A DNA stretch of 64,000 nucleotides from JAKFWF01 sp041745515 (lineage in GTDB: Bacteria > Pseudomonadota > Alphaproteobacteria > Rhizobiales > Hyphomicrobiaceae): contig JBGTIU010000202.1 of assembly GCA_041745515.1 (NCBI GenBank), positions 5,854 through 69,853 of the forward strand. Direction: 5' to 3'. A program made the translations under genes and the position numbers. This document shows, in pieces, positions 47,536 to 56,574 of the stretch. The first letter of the stretch is position 1. Every line of letters begins with the position of its first letter. Below the pieces are notes generated by a model, which worked only from the letters and a program-made list of their open reading frames with translations, did not search any database and was not told the DNA's origin.

Positions 47536-47643
47536 TTTAGCCGAAGCGGACGTGTTACGGCTCAGCTTGTAGCAAACCAGGCTGGCCGTGTAACCGCACG
47601 AAGTCGTGGCTGCTTGTATGGTCAGCTCTTGACGCCCGATAGG

Positions 47644-48417
47644 TCAATAGCGGGCGTATCCCGATTGCAGGTATCGCATTTGCCCATAAATCGGGCGTTG
47701 CGGCACATCGTAACGGCGCGGCGAAGAGTAACCATAAGCAGAGGTCGCATAGGGTTGTCGAGAAGTCGGCAGATAGCCGTACGATTGATAATAGCGTTGT
47801 TCGTCATGCCGCCGAGTTAAGGCCCGCTCGCGTGCTCCGGGCAATTCTCGACGGGAAGCAACTTCTTCACGAAACCGAGGCGAACCGTGTACGACAATCC
47901 TGGTCGATGCCAAGCCGTGTTTGAGAACCAGCGCATAGAAAATCGCCGCGCCCGAAGCAGGAAGCCGTATACAACCGTGTGATGCTGGAGTTCCCAGCCG
48001 ATTGACTGCGTGGGTCGCATGCGTCGCGATCCCGCCGTTAAAGAAAACCGAATGCGGCATCGGCGCGTTGTCGTACTTCTTCGAGAACCACATCCTGGCG
48101 GTCCACTGCGGGCGAAAGGTGCCACGGGGCGTTTCGTAGCCTCGCGCTCCGGACGATATCGGCCATATGTGCAACACTTTGCCGCCAGACGAGACAGTCA
48201 GTCGTTGAGTCGACAGGTTGATATCCGCTCGGAGGGAGATCGCGATCGGCCTCTGCGCGGGCTTGGAAGTTGTTGCCTCGGTCGCGGTGATGCCCGGGCT
48301 GGCCGGGCCGCCTCCAGCTAGGGCGCCTGGTTCTGCCGATGCTCGGGTAACGAAAAACGACGCAAGAGCAAGAATTGCGAATGGCGCTATGACGCTTAAA
48401 GATATGCTCTTGGGCAT
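47644..48417 (-). CDS. L,D-transpeptidase (YkuD family)
   Basis: A 257-residue secreted protein. A signal peptide ends around TRASAE and a Thr/Pro/Gly linker follows. The YkuD domain carries His residues in GIATHATHAVNR and the nucleophile Cys149 in SHGCIRLP. The C-terminal ~60 residues are Arg/Tyr/Ser-rich, like the tail of the 13.2-kb transpeptidase. The ATG at 48417 has GGAG 6-7 nt upstream and is preferred over an earlier in-frame start 99 nt upstream. It probably forms peptidoglycan cross-links or protein anchors. Single gene. Confidence 0.92.
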   Translation of the reverse strand: MPKSISLSVIAPFAILALASFFVTRASAEPGALAGGGPASPGITATEATTSKPAQRPIAISLRADINLSTQRLTVSSGGKVLHIWPISSGARGYETPRGTFRPQWTARMWFSKKYDNAPMPHSVFFNGGIATHATHAVNRLGTPASHGCIRLPASGAAIFYALVLKHGLASTRIVVHGSPRFREEVASRRELPGARERALTRRHDEQRYYQSYGYLPTSRQPYATSAYGYSSPRRYDVPQRPIYGQMRYLQSGYARY

Positions 48418-48655
48418 CCAAAGCTCCAGCGCATCACGCAACTCGGCGAACGTACAGTATCGCCGACGGCCTTCCGTTCCCTTAATTCTTGCCCCGTTTG
48501 TGTTGGATTTCAGCATGACAAACGCGCCCGCTACATGGCGCCCAGCGTTTTGAAGCCGGCAAGTGACCCCACCCTAAAGCAGGGTATTCTCAGTTCAACG
48601 ATCGAGCTGACGCACCAGGTAATCCGCAGCAGCGCGCAAACTCTTCCAGTTGTGG

Positions 48656-50398
48656 TTAGTTGCCCAACAAAATATCGAACAACGTTTTGGGTTTGCCTTG
48701 ACGCGACGGGGATTGTGGGGGGCGTTGACTGGAAGTGTAACCCCAGCCGGACTGCGCCCACGGCGCCCAGCTCGGCGTACCTTTGGCGCTGCCGGTCTCG
48801 CCGGAAGTTGTGAACCGGCGTTGCGCGGGAGCTTGCGCAATCGCGGGGTCTTTGGCCTTACGCAGCGTAAATTCGTCAGTAACTCCGTCGATGCTCGCAA
48901 CCGTGACGCGGGTGTCGTCCCAATTCCAAACCGACATCCGCTCCCCCGCGCGATGCGGAAGAATGCCAATAACGACATTCGTTTGCGTGTCGACAATGGC
49001 GACCTGCTCGATATCAATGTTGCCCGAGCGGCCGGCATGGAATCTCAACGTCCCAATGCCCAAGAGCGGCGCCGGCCGGACCTCCCACTCCACCAGCTTG
49101 GGCGTTCCTGTTCCCATCATCTCGAGCGGAACCCGAAACCGCGGAAACTCGTCGCTCACGGCAAAATAGCGCCCACTCTGCGAGACAATTCGCCACCGTG
49201 CCACACCGGCACCAAGCAATTCGGCATCTTCACTCATGTCGGGTGCCGCCCCCAGCCGATCGAGCACGTCGGCTGCGTCCTTCAAGCTCGGTTTCAAGAC
49301 CAGAGCCTTCCTCAGACTGACAATGGCGTCGTCTGTGCGGCCCAAAGATTCCTCGATCTCGCCTTTTGCCCACAGGACCTCGGCTCGATTAGGATTGAGC
49401 TTCATCGCTTTGTCGATCTCTTTCAGACCCAAGTCCGGCTGCGCCGTCACCTTGTAGACAAACGCGCGATAGGCGAATGCGATGACGGTGCGCGGGTCGA
49501 GTTCAATGGCGCGCGCCAGGTCGGTCTCCGCGTCCTCATATGCTTCCGCCTTGGCATGCGCGAGCCCTCGACCCTCGTAGGCCGCAACCGACCTGGCATC
49601 CAGTTCCAAGGCGCGGGTGAAATCCTTGATTGCTGACGCGGGGTTGCGCGCAGCCAAATATGCGTGCCCTCGCAGTACGTAGACCTCGGGATTCCCAGGT
49701 TCGAAGGCGATAGCACGGCTGAGATCCTCCACCGCCTCGTCAAAGCGCTCGACGTCGAGCTTGGCCTCAGCGCGACTGCGATAGGCAGACGCAAACCGCA
49801 CGTCGGATTGCAGGGCACGCGTAAAGTCCCGCATTGCAGCGTGCGGCCGAGACTCGGCAAGGAAAGCACGACCTCGACCCGAAAGAGGTGCCGCACTGCC
49901 CGGCAGGAGTTCAATCGCTTTCGTGAAGTCGCGGATCGCATCCGGCGTTGCGCCAAGCCGCATGTGGGCTCCCGCGCGGTTGTGGAAGGCGGCGGCGTAA
50001 CCGGGGGTCAGCAGAATAGCCCGATCGAAATCCTTAACGGCCTCGCGAGGCTGTCCAAATGCAAGAAGAGCGATGCCGCGGTTGTTGTAGACTGCCGCAT
50101 ACTCAGGGAAGAGCTGGGCCGCCTTGTTGAAATCCTCGATCGCGAGACGCTGCTGACCGAGTCGGCCGTAAGCCACTGCCCTATCGTTCAAGATCACGGC
50201 CCTGCGGTCGTTAGGCAGGCCGGCGTCCTTCAACGCTTCCGTTAACAGGCTGACTGCCGCCGACACGTTGCCGCGCGCCAACGCGGAGGATGCTTCCTGC
50301 GCTTTCATTGCAGCGGCATCCGGAGGCGGCGACTGCGCTACCGCCGGCATCACAGCCAGCAGCAAGATTAGCGCAGACAAAAGAAGGCGGTGCCGCAT
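48656..50398 (-). CDS. Secreted TPR-repeat protein
   Basis: A 580-residue exported protein. After a signal peptide (LLLSALILLLAVMPAVAQS) come about ten tetratricopeptide repeats over residues 30-370, with the usual pattern AYxNRGxAxxxxGxxxxAxxDF. A C-terminal beta-rich region (~380-540) follows that I do not recognise, containing SGRYFAVSDEFPRF and VSIDG-like strands. A Pro/Ser-rich tail ends LFDILLGN. TPRs bind protein partners, here probably in the periplasm. The ATG at 50398 is set by the signal peptide. It is divergent from the next gene across ~209 bp. Confidence 0.85.
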   Translation of the reverse strand: MRHRLLLSALILLLAVMPAVAQSPPPDAAAMKAQEASSALARGNVSAAVSLLTEALKDAGLPNDRRAVILNDRAVAYGRLGQQRLAIEDFNKAAQLFPEYAAVYNNRGIALLAFGQPREAVKDFDRAILLTPGYAAAFHNRAGAHMRLGATPDAIRDFTKAIELLPGSAAPLSGRGRAFLAESRPHAAMRDFTRALQSDVRFASAYRSRAEAKLDVERFDEAVEDLSRAIAFEPGNPEVYVLRGHAYLAARNPASAIKDFTRALELDARSVAAYEGRGLAHAKAEAYEDAETDLARAIELDPRTVIAFAYRAFVYKVTAQPDLGLKEIDKAMKLNPNRAEVLWAKGEIEESLGRTDDAIVSLRKALVLKPSLKDAADVLDRLGAAPDMSEDAELLGAGVARWRIVSQSGRYFAVSDEFPRFRVPLEMMGTGTPKLVEWEVRPAPLLGIGTLRFHAGRSGNIDIEQVAIVDTQTNVVIGILPHRAGERMSVWNWDDTRVTVASIDGVTDEFTLRKAKDPAIAQAPAQRRFTTSGETGSAKGTPSWAPWAQSGWGYTSSQRPPQSPSRQGKPKTLFDILLGN

Positions 50399-50607
50399 CA
50401 GACCACTTCGTTCGAATTCACGAGCAACGTCAATAGGTGCCGATTGTGGCCGCCAAGGTAGCACGAGCCCACACTTTGAGATTGACGACGCGTTGAACCT
50501 TTGGTGGCATTGCTGCGACGAACGTGAAGCACGGCTCGAGGGCCTGCAATCCGAACGGCCCGAGATACCGACCATCCGTGCGGTCCAACACGCCTTTGGA
50601 GGGCACG

Positions 50608-52188
50608 ATGTCACGTATTTGCTCACACTGCGTTCCACGCATTGTTCTGGGGGCCGCCGCTTTCGCCGCGTGCGTGGCCTCGCTCAACGCTCCCGCGCAT
50701 GCCCTGAAGCTCGAGGATTTCAAGATCGAACAAACCGGGGACAGGCCGGAAATCCGTGTGCTCTTTGACCGCCCGGCGGACAACTGGACCACGGTCACGG
50801 GAGCCAACGTCACTTTCCGCATCGGCTGGGAGATTACGGTCAAAGCGTCACACGCGCTGGCGCCGGGATCGAAAGTTTCCGTCAGCCTCGACAACGTGTC
50901 CGCCGAAGCGGCCCTGCAGTCTACAAACAACCACTATTCGGAACTGCATTTGGGAACCTTTCAGTTGCAGAAACCGGGTAACGCCCTGAGCGAAGTGAAG
51001 GATCGCGCACTGCAGACATGCCAGACGATCCGATCGAATGGCGGCAAGCCGAACAAGGAGCATCGCATCCCCTATGGCTTCATGGCCTCCGCCCACGCAT
51101 ATGCTCAGACGACGGCGACGTGGTTCACCGACGAGAGCGCATCCGCAAACAAGCTGGCATTCATCGACATCGTGTGCGAAGCCGACCCGCTGTGGCATGA
51201 GCCCTATGCCCCGCCCGCCGGCGGTCTGGCGGTCGACAAGGGCCCGTTCCAAGTGAAGTCGGTGGAGCTGTTCCTGACAACGTTCCAGAACCAAGTGACG
51301 AACCCGACTCCCGGCACCGAGTGCAAGAAGCTGCAGGTCAAGGTCCGCATCGAGACCAACAAGACCGGCCCGGTGACCTACAAGTTGTGGCGCCAGCCCG
51401 GCAGCGACGAGACGAAGGCTCATCTGTCGACGTTTCAGGAAGACGGGCCGTTCAAAGGGCGCTTTATCGCCGAGGATACATTCGTCCACACGTTCGACAA
51501 GACAACCTACGTCCAGTACATGGCCGAGAGCGGTTCGAATGCGCCCTTCGGTGTGTCGACGCAATGGAAGGACATCACCATCCATTGCACGTCCACAGCC
51601 GGCGGTGGATTGACGGTCGGCCCGCCACAAGGTGGCGGCGATCTGATCCCAGGTTTCAAGGTGAAGACCGCGCAGTTGAAGATCATTGGTATCGAAGGCA
51701 AGTCGTGCCCGACCAAGGCCTTCGTGGCGGCGACGTTCACCACCAACAAGGCGGGCAAATTCCGCTATTTCATAGGCACCTCCGTGGACAAGAACGAGTC
51801 GGGCGAGTTGGAGGCCAAGAAGGTTGGCGGTGTGTTCCGGGTCCAGGAGACGCTGACAGTTGACATCACCAAGAGCGGCAAGCTGTTGGCGCACACGCGG
51901 GCCGTCGACTTCCCGTCGGCGCTTGCCTTCGCCAGCCGGTCCTACAACTGCGATGGCGTGAAGCCGGTCGGCGGACTGACGGCCGCTGTCGACCCGACGC
52001 ACAACTCGGGCAAATCCAGGGTGCCGCAGTTGCCGAAGGTGGCGCCGAAGATCAGCTGCGGCGGTGGCAAAGCCAAGGACGGCAAGTGCTTGTGCCCAGC
52101 CGGAAAGGTACCAGTCGCGGCTGCCGTCAATGCCTGGCGCTGCATTGGCAGAACAGCCGGATCCACGCAGGCCAAGCCGAGCCGATAA
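50608..52188 (+). CDS. Uncharacterised secreted protein with two related repeats and a Cys-rich end
   Basis: A 526-residue exported protein with a signal peptide (VLGAAAFAACVASLNAPAHA). Residues ~20-180 form one region, then two stretches starting FQVKSVELF (from 214) and FKVKTAQLK (from 350) look homologous: each has a Cys, a TNKxGxxxY strand and a GxFxxE/QE segment. They may be Ig-like beta-sandwich domains. The C-terminus has CGGGKAKDGKCLCPAGK...WRC, a small Cys motif. GGAGGG lies ~4 nt before the ATG. I recognise no enzyme motif. It is divergent from the TPR protein, a possible partner. Confidence 0.8.
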   Translation: MSRICSHCVPRIVLGAAAFAACVASLNAPAHALKLEDFKIEQTGDRPEIRVLFDRPADNWTTVTGANVTFRIGWEITVKASHALAPGSKVSVSLDNVSAEAALQSTNNHYSELHLGTFQLQKPGNALSEVKDRALQTCQTIRSNGGKPNKEHRIPYGFMASAHAYAQTTATWFTDESASANKLAFIDIVCEADPLWHEPYAPPAGGLAVDKGPFQVKSVELFLTTFQNQVTNPTPGTECKKLQVKVRIETNKTGPVTYKLWRQPGSDETKAHLSTFQEDGPFKGRFIAEDTFVHTFDKTTYVQYMAESGSNAPFGVSTQWKDITIHCTSTAGGGLTVGPPQGGGDLIPGFKVKTAQLKIIGIEGKSCPTKAFVAATFTTNKAGKFRYFIGTSVDKNESGELEAKKVGGVFRVQETLTVDITKSGKLLAHTRAVDFPSALAFASRSYNCDGVKPVGGLTAAVDPTHNSGKSRVPQLPKVAPKISCGGGKAKDGKCLCPAGKVPVAAAVNAWRCIGRTAGSTQAKPSR

Positions 52189-52269
52189 GCCGACCCGCCC
52201 CGTCGCGACCAAACAGGGCGCCTGCTCCCGGCGTCCTGCTTCTACGAAGAACCGATCAATTCGCAACAA

Positions 52270-52647
52270 TCAGCTTCGCGCTGAGGCGCTCGTGCCGGCG
52301 ACTGCCAACAGTCCGCCGGCCAGCGCTACGTTCTTGAGAAAATGGTTGAGCTGATTTGCAAACTGCGCGTCAGGGACGGCCCAGAAGTTATGGAATATAA
52401 CGGCCGCGACAAGGCAGAATCCTGCCAGCAGGATCGCTGCAGGCGCCGCAAGAATGTTGACCGCAATCAATAGGGCGGCGCCGATCTCCAACGCAATCGT
52501 CGCCATCAGCAGGATGTCCGCATACGGCAGGCCCTTGCTTTGCATGAACGCGAGTGTGCCGGCCCACCCAAGGATCTTGCGAACACCCGATATCAGGAAC
52601 AGCGAGGCCAATAGAACTCGACCCAGGATCAGCAAGTTCGTCTGCAT
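52270..52647 (-). CDS. DoxX-family membrane protein
   Basis: A 125-residue protein with four likely membrane helices: LLILGRVLLASLFLISGV, MATIALEIGAALLIAVNI, AAILLAGFCLVAAVIF and NVALAGGLLAVAG. SGVRKILGWAGTLAFMQSKGLP is the DoxX family segment. The function is poorly defined; some members take part in quinone-linked oxidation or oxidative-stress membrane complexes. GGGAGG lies ~7 nt before the ATG. It lies 121 nt after the PEP-mutase-family gene on the same strand, so cotranscription is possible. Confidence 0.9.
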   Translation of the reverse strand: MQTNLLILGRVLLASLFLISGVRKILGWAGTLAFMQSKGLPYADILLMATIALEIGAALLIAVNILAAPAAILLAGFCLVAAVIFHNFWAVPDAQFANQLNHFLKNVALAGGLLAVAGTSASARS

Positions 52648-52768
52648 TGTGGTTCCTCCCCTTGCAGGCAAATTCCCGCATTCCGTCGTGAACAATGTCG
52701 ACGACGTGTCAGTCACGCGTCGCATTCCCGGCAGCGCACCCGCGATTTACAACGGGGCAGATGCGTCA

Positions 52769-53662
52769 CTATTCCACTGTCGACTTTCTGGCTCCGGCGT
52801 ATCTTTGCTCGGCATCATAGTAAGCGTCAAACCCAATTTCGCGGCGCAGCTCTGCGAAATCCATGACGGCGTTTGCTGGGTGAGCGCCGGTTTTCATCTC
52901 TGCCAGGCATGCGGCGACCGCGCGCATCGCGGCGGACAAAAGCGTAAGCGGATAGATCGCAATCCGATAACCCAACTCATGCAGGCGTTTCACTTTTAGG
53001 ATCGGACTGACGCCGCCCTCGACCATGTTGGCCATGTGGATGCCCGGCACCTGTCGAGTCAGGCGCGCCATCTCGGCTTCCGATTGCGGCGCTTCAACGA
53101 ATAGGATTTCGGCTCCCAAATCGGAAAACGCTGCTGCCCGCCACAATGCTTCGTCGAGACCATGCACGGCACGCGCATCCGTGCGGGCGAGGATCACGAT
53201 ATCGTCCCCGGACCTGCGAACCTCGTCGCGAGCGCTAACCGCGGCCTTGATGCGATCCAGCGCCTCGCCGCGATCGACCACCAGCTTGCCCTTGGTATGG
53301 CCACACCGTTTCGGGGCCACTTGATCCTCTATCATGACCGCAGCGGCGCCCGCCGCCACGTAGCCCTTCACCGTGCGTTCGACATTGAGCGCATTGCCAT
53401 ATCCGGTGTCGCCATCGCCAATCACGGGGATCGGCGCTGCCGCGCAAATATTACGAAGTTGATCGGCCATTTCGGCGTAGGAGATCAAACCAAGATCGGG
53501 CTCGCCTATTCGGGCAGCAGAGACGGCGAAGCCGCTCATGAAGGTCATCGGAAATCCGGCTTGAGCAATCATCTTCGCCGACAGCGCGTCCCAACAACTC
53601 GGCACCATGTGGCAGGTGTCGCGGGCCAACATGGAGCGCAAGGCGGAAGCCTGTTTCGTCAT
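52769..53662 (-). CDS. Isocitrate lyase / PEP mutase family enzyme
   Basis: A 297-residue TIM-barrel enzyme of the PEPM/ICL superfamily. It has MSGFAVSAARIGEPDLGL, the Mg-binding GDGDTGYGNALN, EDQVAPKRCGHTKGK (with the catalytic-loop Cys) and ILARTDARAVHGLDEAL. Relatives include methylisocitrate lyase, oxaloacetate decarboxylase and dimethylmalate lyase; I cannot choose between them. The ATG at 53662 is used because GGAGAG lies ~7 nt upstream; a TTG 18 nt before is possible. It follows the TRAP binding protein by 22 nt, so a carboxylate substrate is likely. Confidence 0.9.
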   Translation of the reverse strand: MTKQASALRSMLARDTCHMVPSCWDALSAKMIAQAGFPMTFMSGFAVSAARIGEPDLGLISYAEMADQLRNICAAAPIPVIGDGDTGYGNALNVERTVKGYVAAGAAAVMIEDQVAPKRCGHTKGKLVVDRGEALDRIKAAVSARDEVRRSGDDIVILARTDARAVHGLDEALWRAAAFSDLGAEILFVEAPQSEAEMARLTRQVPGIHMANMVEGGVSPILKVKRLHELGYRIAIYPLTLLSAAMRAVAACLAEMKTGAHPANAVMDFAELRREIGFDAYYDAEQRYAGARKSTVE

Positions 53663-53684
53663 AGCATTTCTCTCCGCCAACAGG

Positions 53685-54677
53685 TCACTTCAAATCGAGA
53701 GCAGCGTCGTGCACTCGTCGACCCAGTTCACCAGAGTTCTTGAGGAATTCCACGCGAACTGTCTCCGCGGAGTCGCGGAACGCCTGCATCTCGCTGACGG
53801 TCGGCACGACAATTGTCATTTTATGCTGGCGGCCGGCTTCGATGGCTTCCCGCTCAATCAGCATAAGATCTTTGCGAAGTTTCAACTCTGCTTTTGCCGC
53901 GGCGTCGGCGATGATGGTTCGCTCGGCGTCCGAAAGCGCCTGAAACATCTTTTCGTTGATGACAACCACAAATTCGATCACACCCAAATTCGTGACTGTC
54001 ACAGTATCCATGACTTCCCACAACTTGCGCGACCTGATCGTGTCGGCATTTGTCATGCCGATCTCCACGACACCGCGCTGATAGGCCGAATATTGCTCTC
54101 CGCCAGATACTTCCACGGGCGATCCGCCGTTGCCGATGACCCAGATACGAGCCAACCTACCAGTCACATGAACCCGCTTGCCCTTTACGTCGGCCGGCGA
54201 TCTGACGGCATTGCCCGACCTGCTCAAGAGCACCGCTCCGCCGTATGCCTGCCACCACAACACTCGCGCGCCGGTGATGGCGATGGCCTCGTCGATGGGG
54301 CCGCGAACGGTAGAGCCCGACGCCACGGCAGCGCGAAGCTTTTCGTCCGTGTCGAACAGAAACGGCACAGAGAATACATCCACCGCTGGAACGGTGCCGG
54401 CGTAACGAGCGATCGACACGACTCCCATGTCGATCTGGCCGGTAGCGACCGCGACGGGCACCTCCTTGTCGCTAAAAAGCTGGCCGCTATCGAAGATCTG
54501 TATCTCAAGATTACCGTTCGTCGCTTTTTCGACCTCGGTCTTGAACTTCAAGATGTTCTTACCCAAGGTGCTCGACATCGGTAGCTGTATTGTCAGGCGC
54601 AAAGTCGTTTTCGCGCCGGCCGGCACAGCACCGGCCACAATCATGACCACCGCCAACAGCGTGGCCGCAACGCCCAT
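53685..54677 (-). CDS. TRAP transporter substrate-binding protein (DctP family)
   Basis: A 330-residue periplasmic binding protein with a signal peptide (ATLLAVVMIVAGAVPAGA). Family features are LPMSSTLGKNILKFKTEVEKAT, GQIDMGVVSIARYAGTVPAVDVFSVPFLF and the carboxylate-binding Arg region around VKGKRVHVTG. DctP proteins usually bind organic acids and feed DctQM, but no membrane components are nearby. The ATG at 54677 is chosen for GGGGA ~7 nt upstream and the signal peptide; an earlier TTG is less likely. It forms a unit with the PEP-mutase-family enzyme. Confidence 0.9.
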   Translation of the reverse strand: MGVAATLLAVVMIVAGAVPAGAKTTLRLTIQLPMSSTLGKNILKFKTEVEKATNGNLEIQIFDSGQLFSDKEVPVAVATGQIDMGVVSIARYAGTVPAVDVFSVPFLFDTDEKLRAAVASGSTVRGPIDEAIAITGARVLWWQAYGGAVLLSRSGNAVRSPADVKGKRVHVTGRLARIWVIGNGGSPVEVSGGEQYSAYQRGVVEIGMTNADTIRSRKLWEVMDTVTVTNLGVIEFVVVINEKMFQALSDAERTIIADAAAKAELKLRKDLMLIEREAIEAGRQHKMTIVVPTVSEMQAFRDSAETVRVEFLKNSGELGRRVHDAALDLK

Positions 54678-54734
54678 TAAACGGTCCCCAACAATTGAAA
54701 ACAGCAGACCGCGCAGTGCGGTACTTATGTGCAA

Positions 54735-54749
54735 GTCAGCGTTGCTGAC
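54735..54749. promoter_or_regulatory. Perfect short dyad between divergent genes
   Basis: GTCAGC-GTT-GCTGAC is a perfect 6-bp inverted repeat in the ~140-bp gap between the DctP gene (minus) and trmL (plus), 58 bp before the DctP start. Position and symmetry suit an operator for the DctP unit, but no regulator gene is adjacent and so short a repeat can occur by chance. Confidence 0.3.
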
Positions 54750-54817
54750 GTATTCGCTGGAGCTTGCCAGATGCCAACAGGGGTATCAAGGTCCGCGATC
54801 GAACCCCCGGAATCGCC

Positions 54818-55315
54818 ATGCGCATCGCGCTCTATCAGCCGGATATCCCGCAGAACACCGGCACTATTCTGCGTATGGCAGCTTGCTTTGGAGTTCCCGT
54901 CGATGTGATCGGTCCCGCAGGCTTCGACTTTTCTGAGCGTTCGCTGCGTCGGGCCGGGCTCGACTATCTCCGTCACGTCACCCTCGCGCGGCACGAAAGC
55001 TGGGAGGCTTTTAACAGTGCGCGAATGACAAGCCGTGCGTCACGGCTTGTCCTAGCAACGTCCCGAGGCGCGATTCCCTACACCTCGTTTGTCTTTGCAG
55101 CTGCCGATATCTTGTTGTTCGGGCGAGAAAGTGCCGGTGTTCCCGATGCCATTCACACAGCCGCCGACGCATGTATCGTCGTGCCGATGCGGCCGAGTCT
55201 TCGCTCCCTTAACATCGCTGTGGCAGCGGCGATCGTAACCGGCGAAGCGCTGCGTCAGACCCGCGGGTTTTCCGAAGGTTCAGCGATCGCTTCGCCGAGA
55301 ATCCCGGTTCGCTGA
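54818..55315 (+). CDS. trmL: tRNA (cytidine/uridine-34-2'-O)-methyltransferase
   Basis: A 165-residue SPOUT methyltransferase. It has the start MRIALYQPDIPQNTGTILR, then the knotted SAM site ILLFGRESAGVP and VPMRPSLRSLNIAVAAAIVTGEALRQ. It methylates the wobble ribose of certain tRNA-Leu species. Length is normal. The ATG at 54818 matches homologs. The coding sequence contains an 11-bp perfect inverted repeat with a 3-nt loop at 55027-55051. It stands alone and converges with the ABC binding-protein gene. Confidence 0.94.
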   Translation: MRIALYQPDIPQNTGTILRMAACFGVPVDVIGPAGFDFSERSLRRAGLDYLRHVTLARHESWEAFNSARMTSRASRLVLATSRGAIPYTSFVFAAADILLFGRESAGVPDAIHTAADACIVVPMRPSLRSLNIAVAAAIVTGEALRQTRGFSEGSAIASPRIPVR

Positions 55316-55324
55316 ATCGGCCAG

Positions 55325-56545
55325 TCAGCTGCCGATCTCACCACTCAGAATGTCGCCGAAACGATCCCATTGCGCGCCGTTGAAGCGCATCAGTTGCATC
55401 TGCTCGATGGGGAAGAAGTCGGCCGGATTGCTGTTCAGTTTTATGCCGGGCAGCAGCATCTCCAGCTGTACGTCCCTGAGCGCCGCCGCCTGCCGCATGA
55501 CATTGGAGCGCGTCAGATCGTTGCCGCACTGAAGCAGGACTTGCACCATGGTTTGCGCGGCGGAATAGCCGTAGGTCGTGAACGTCGAGGTGCGGTCGCC
55601 CTCCGGGTAGTACTTCTGCATGAAGGCCGACCAGGCCTTGAAGCCGATGTCGTCCTTCCAGGCGCTGTCGGTAGGATCCTTTTGATAAGTAGTAGAAATA
55701 ACATCCTTGGCATTCTCCAAACCGGCCGCTTTCAGTACGCCACCCACCGAGTTTGATACGTTGTTGAGGATATGCACCGGCTTCCAGCCAATCTCCGCCA
55801 GTTTCTTGATGGCCTGGGCGGCAAATTTCGGAGTGGCGATATTGATGAATAGATCGGTGCCGGCGGCCTTCAATTTCAGGATCTGGGAATCGATGGTCGG
55901 CTCGGCCACCTCGTAGGGCGCTTCCGCGACGATCATGCTGGCGGCCTTGGCACCGAGCCCGTCCTTCAGGCCTTTCATCAGGTCCTTGCCGTAATCGTCG
56001 TTCTGGAACAGCACGCCGATCTTGGCGGCAGGATGCCTGTCCAGAATGTACTTGGCGTAGATCCGCCCTTCGCTCTGGTAATTCGGCTGCCAGCCCATTG
56101 TCCAAGGAAAGTCCTTAGGGTCGCCGAACTTGGTTGCGCCGGTCGCAACGAACAGCTGCGGCACCTTCTTTGCGTTCATGTATTTCTGGATGGCCGTGTT
56201 GGAAGCGGTTCCGAGTGGCTGCATGATGGCCAACACCTCGTCGCTCTCGACAAGCTTGCGTGCCTGCTCGACCGCCTTCGGCGGGCTGTAGGCGTCGTCA
56301 TAGGAAATGAACTTGATCTTGCGACCATTGATGCCGCCTTCTGCGTTGATCTTGTCGAAGTAGGCGCCGATGGTCTTGCCGATGGTGCCGTAGGCGGACG
56401 CCGGTCCGCTGTAGGGCATGATGTTGCCGATCTTGATTTCGGCGTCGCTGGCACCGGTATCGTACTTCGATTGTGCGAGGGCCGGCGCATTGACTAAAGC
56501 GACCCCTAGCGCCGCTGCGAGCAGCCAGCTCGATTGCAAGGACAT
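55325..56545 (-). CDS. ABC transporter substrate-binding protein (LivK-like)
   Basis: A 406-residue periplasmic binding protein of the branched-chain amino acid type, with a signal peptide (WLLAAALGVALVNAPALAQ). It starts IKIGNIMPYSGPASAYGTIGKT and continues with RKIKFISYDDAYSPPKAVEQARKLV. Many members bind aromatic acids or dicarboxylates instead of amino acids. A perfect AGGAGG lies 6 nt before the ATG at 56545, which decides the start over ATG 56563. It is the last gene of the livG-F-H-M unit, 29 nt after livM. The adjacent pim-like operon suggests a dicarboxylate or similar ligand. Confidence 0.93.
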   Translation of the reverse strand: MSLQSSWLLAAALGVALVNAPALAQSKYDTGASDAEIKIGNIMPYSGPASAYGTIGKTIGAYFDKINAEGGINGRKIKFISYDDAYSPPKAVEQARKLVESDEVLAIMQPLGTASNTAIQKYMNAKKVPQLFVATGATKFGDPKDFPWTMGWQPNYQSEGRIYAKYILDRHPAAKIGVLFQNDDYGKDLMKGLKDGLGAKAASMIVAEAPYEVAEPTIDSQILKLKAAGTDLFINIATPKFAAQAIKKLAEIGWKPVHILNNVSNSVGGVLKAAGLENAKDVISTTYQKDPTDSAWKDDIGFKAWSAFMQKYYPEGDRTSTFTTYGYSAAQTMVQVLLQCGNDLTRSNVMRQAAALRDVQLEMLLPGIKLNSNPADFFPIEQMQLMRFNGAQWDRFGDILSGEIGS

Positions 56546-56574
56546 TAGATTCCTCCTCAACATTTATTGGTGCT

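Noticed and set aside
50848..52269. A 473-codon open frame opposite the secreted double-repeat protein
   Set aside because: The plus strand has a signal peptide, a good ribosome-binding site and internal repeats; the minus frame shows none and is Arg/Leu/Gly-rich as expected by chance.
52270..53662. DoxX and the PEP-mutase-family gene as one metabolic operon
   Set aside because: They share a strand, but the 121-nt gap and DoxX's strong own ribosome-binding site leave this undecided; no functional link is known.
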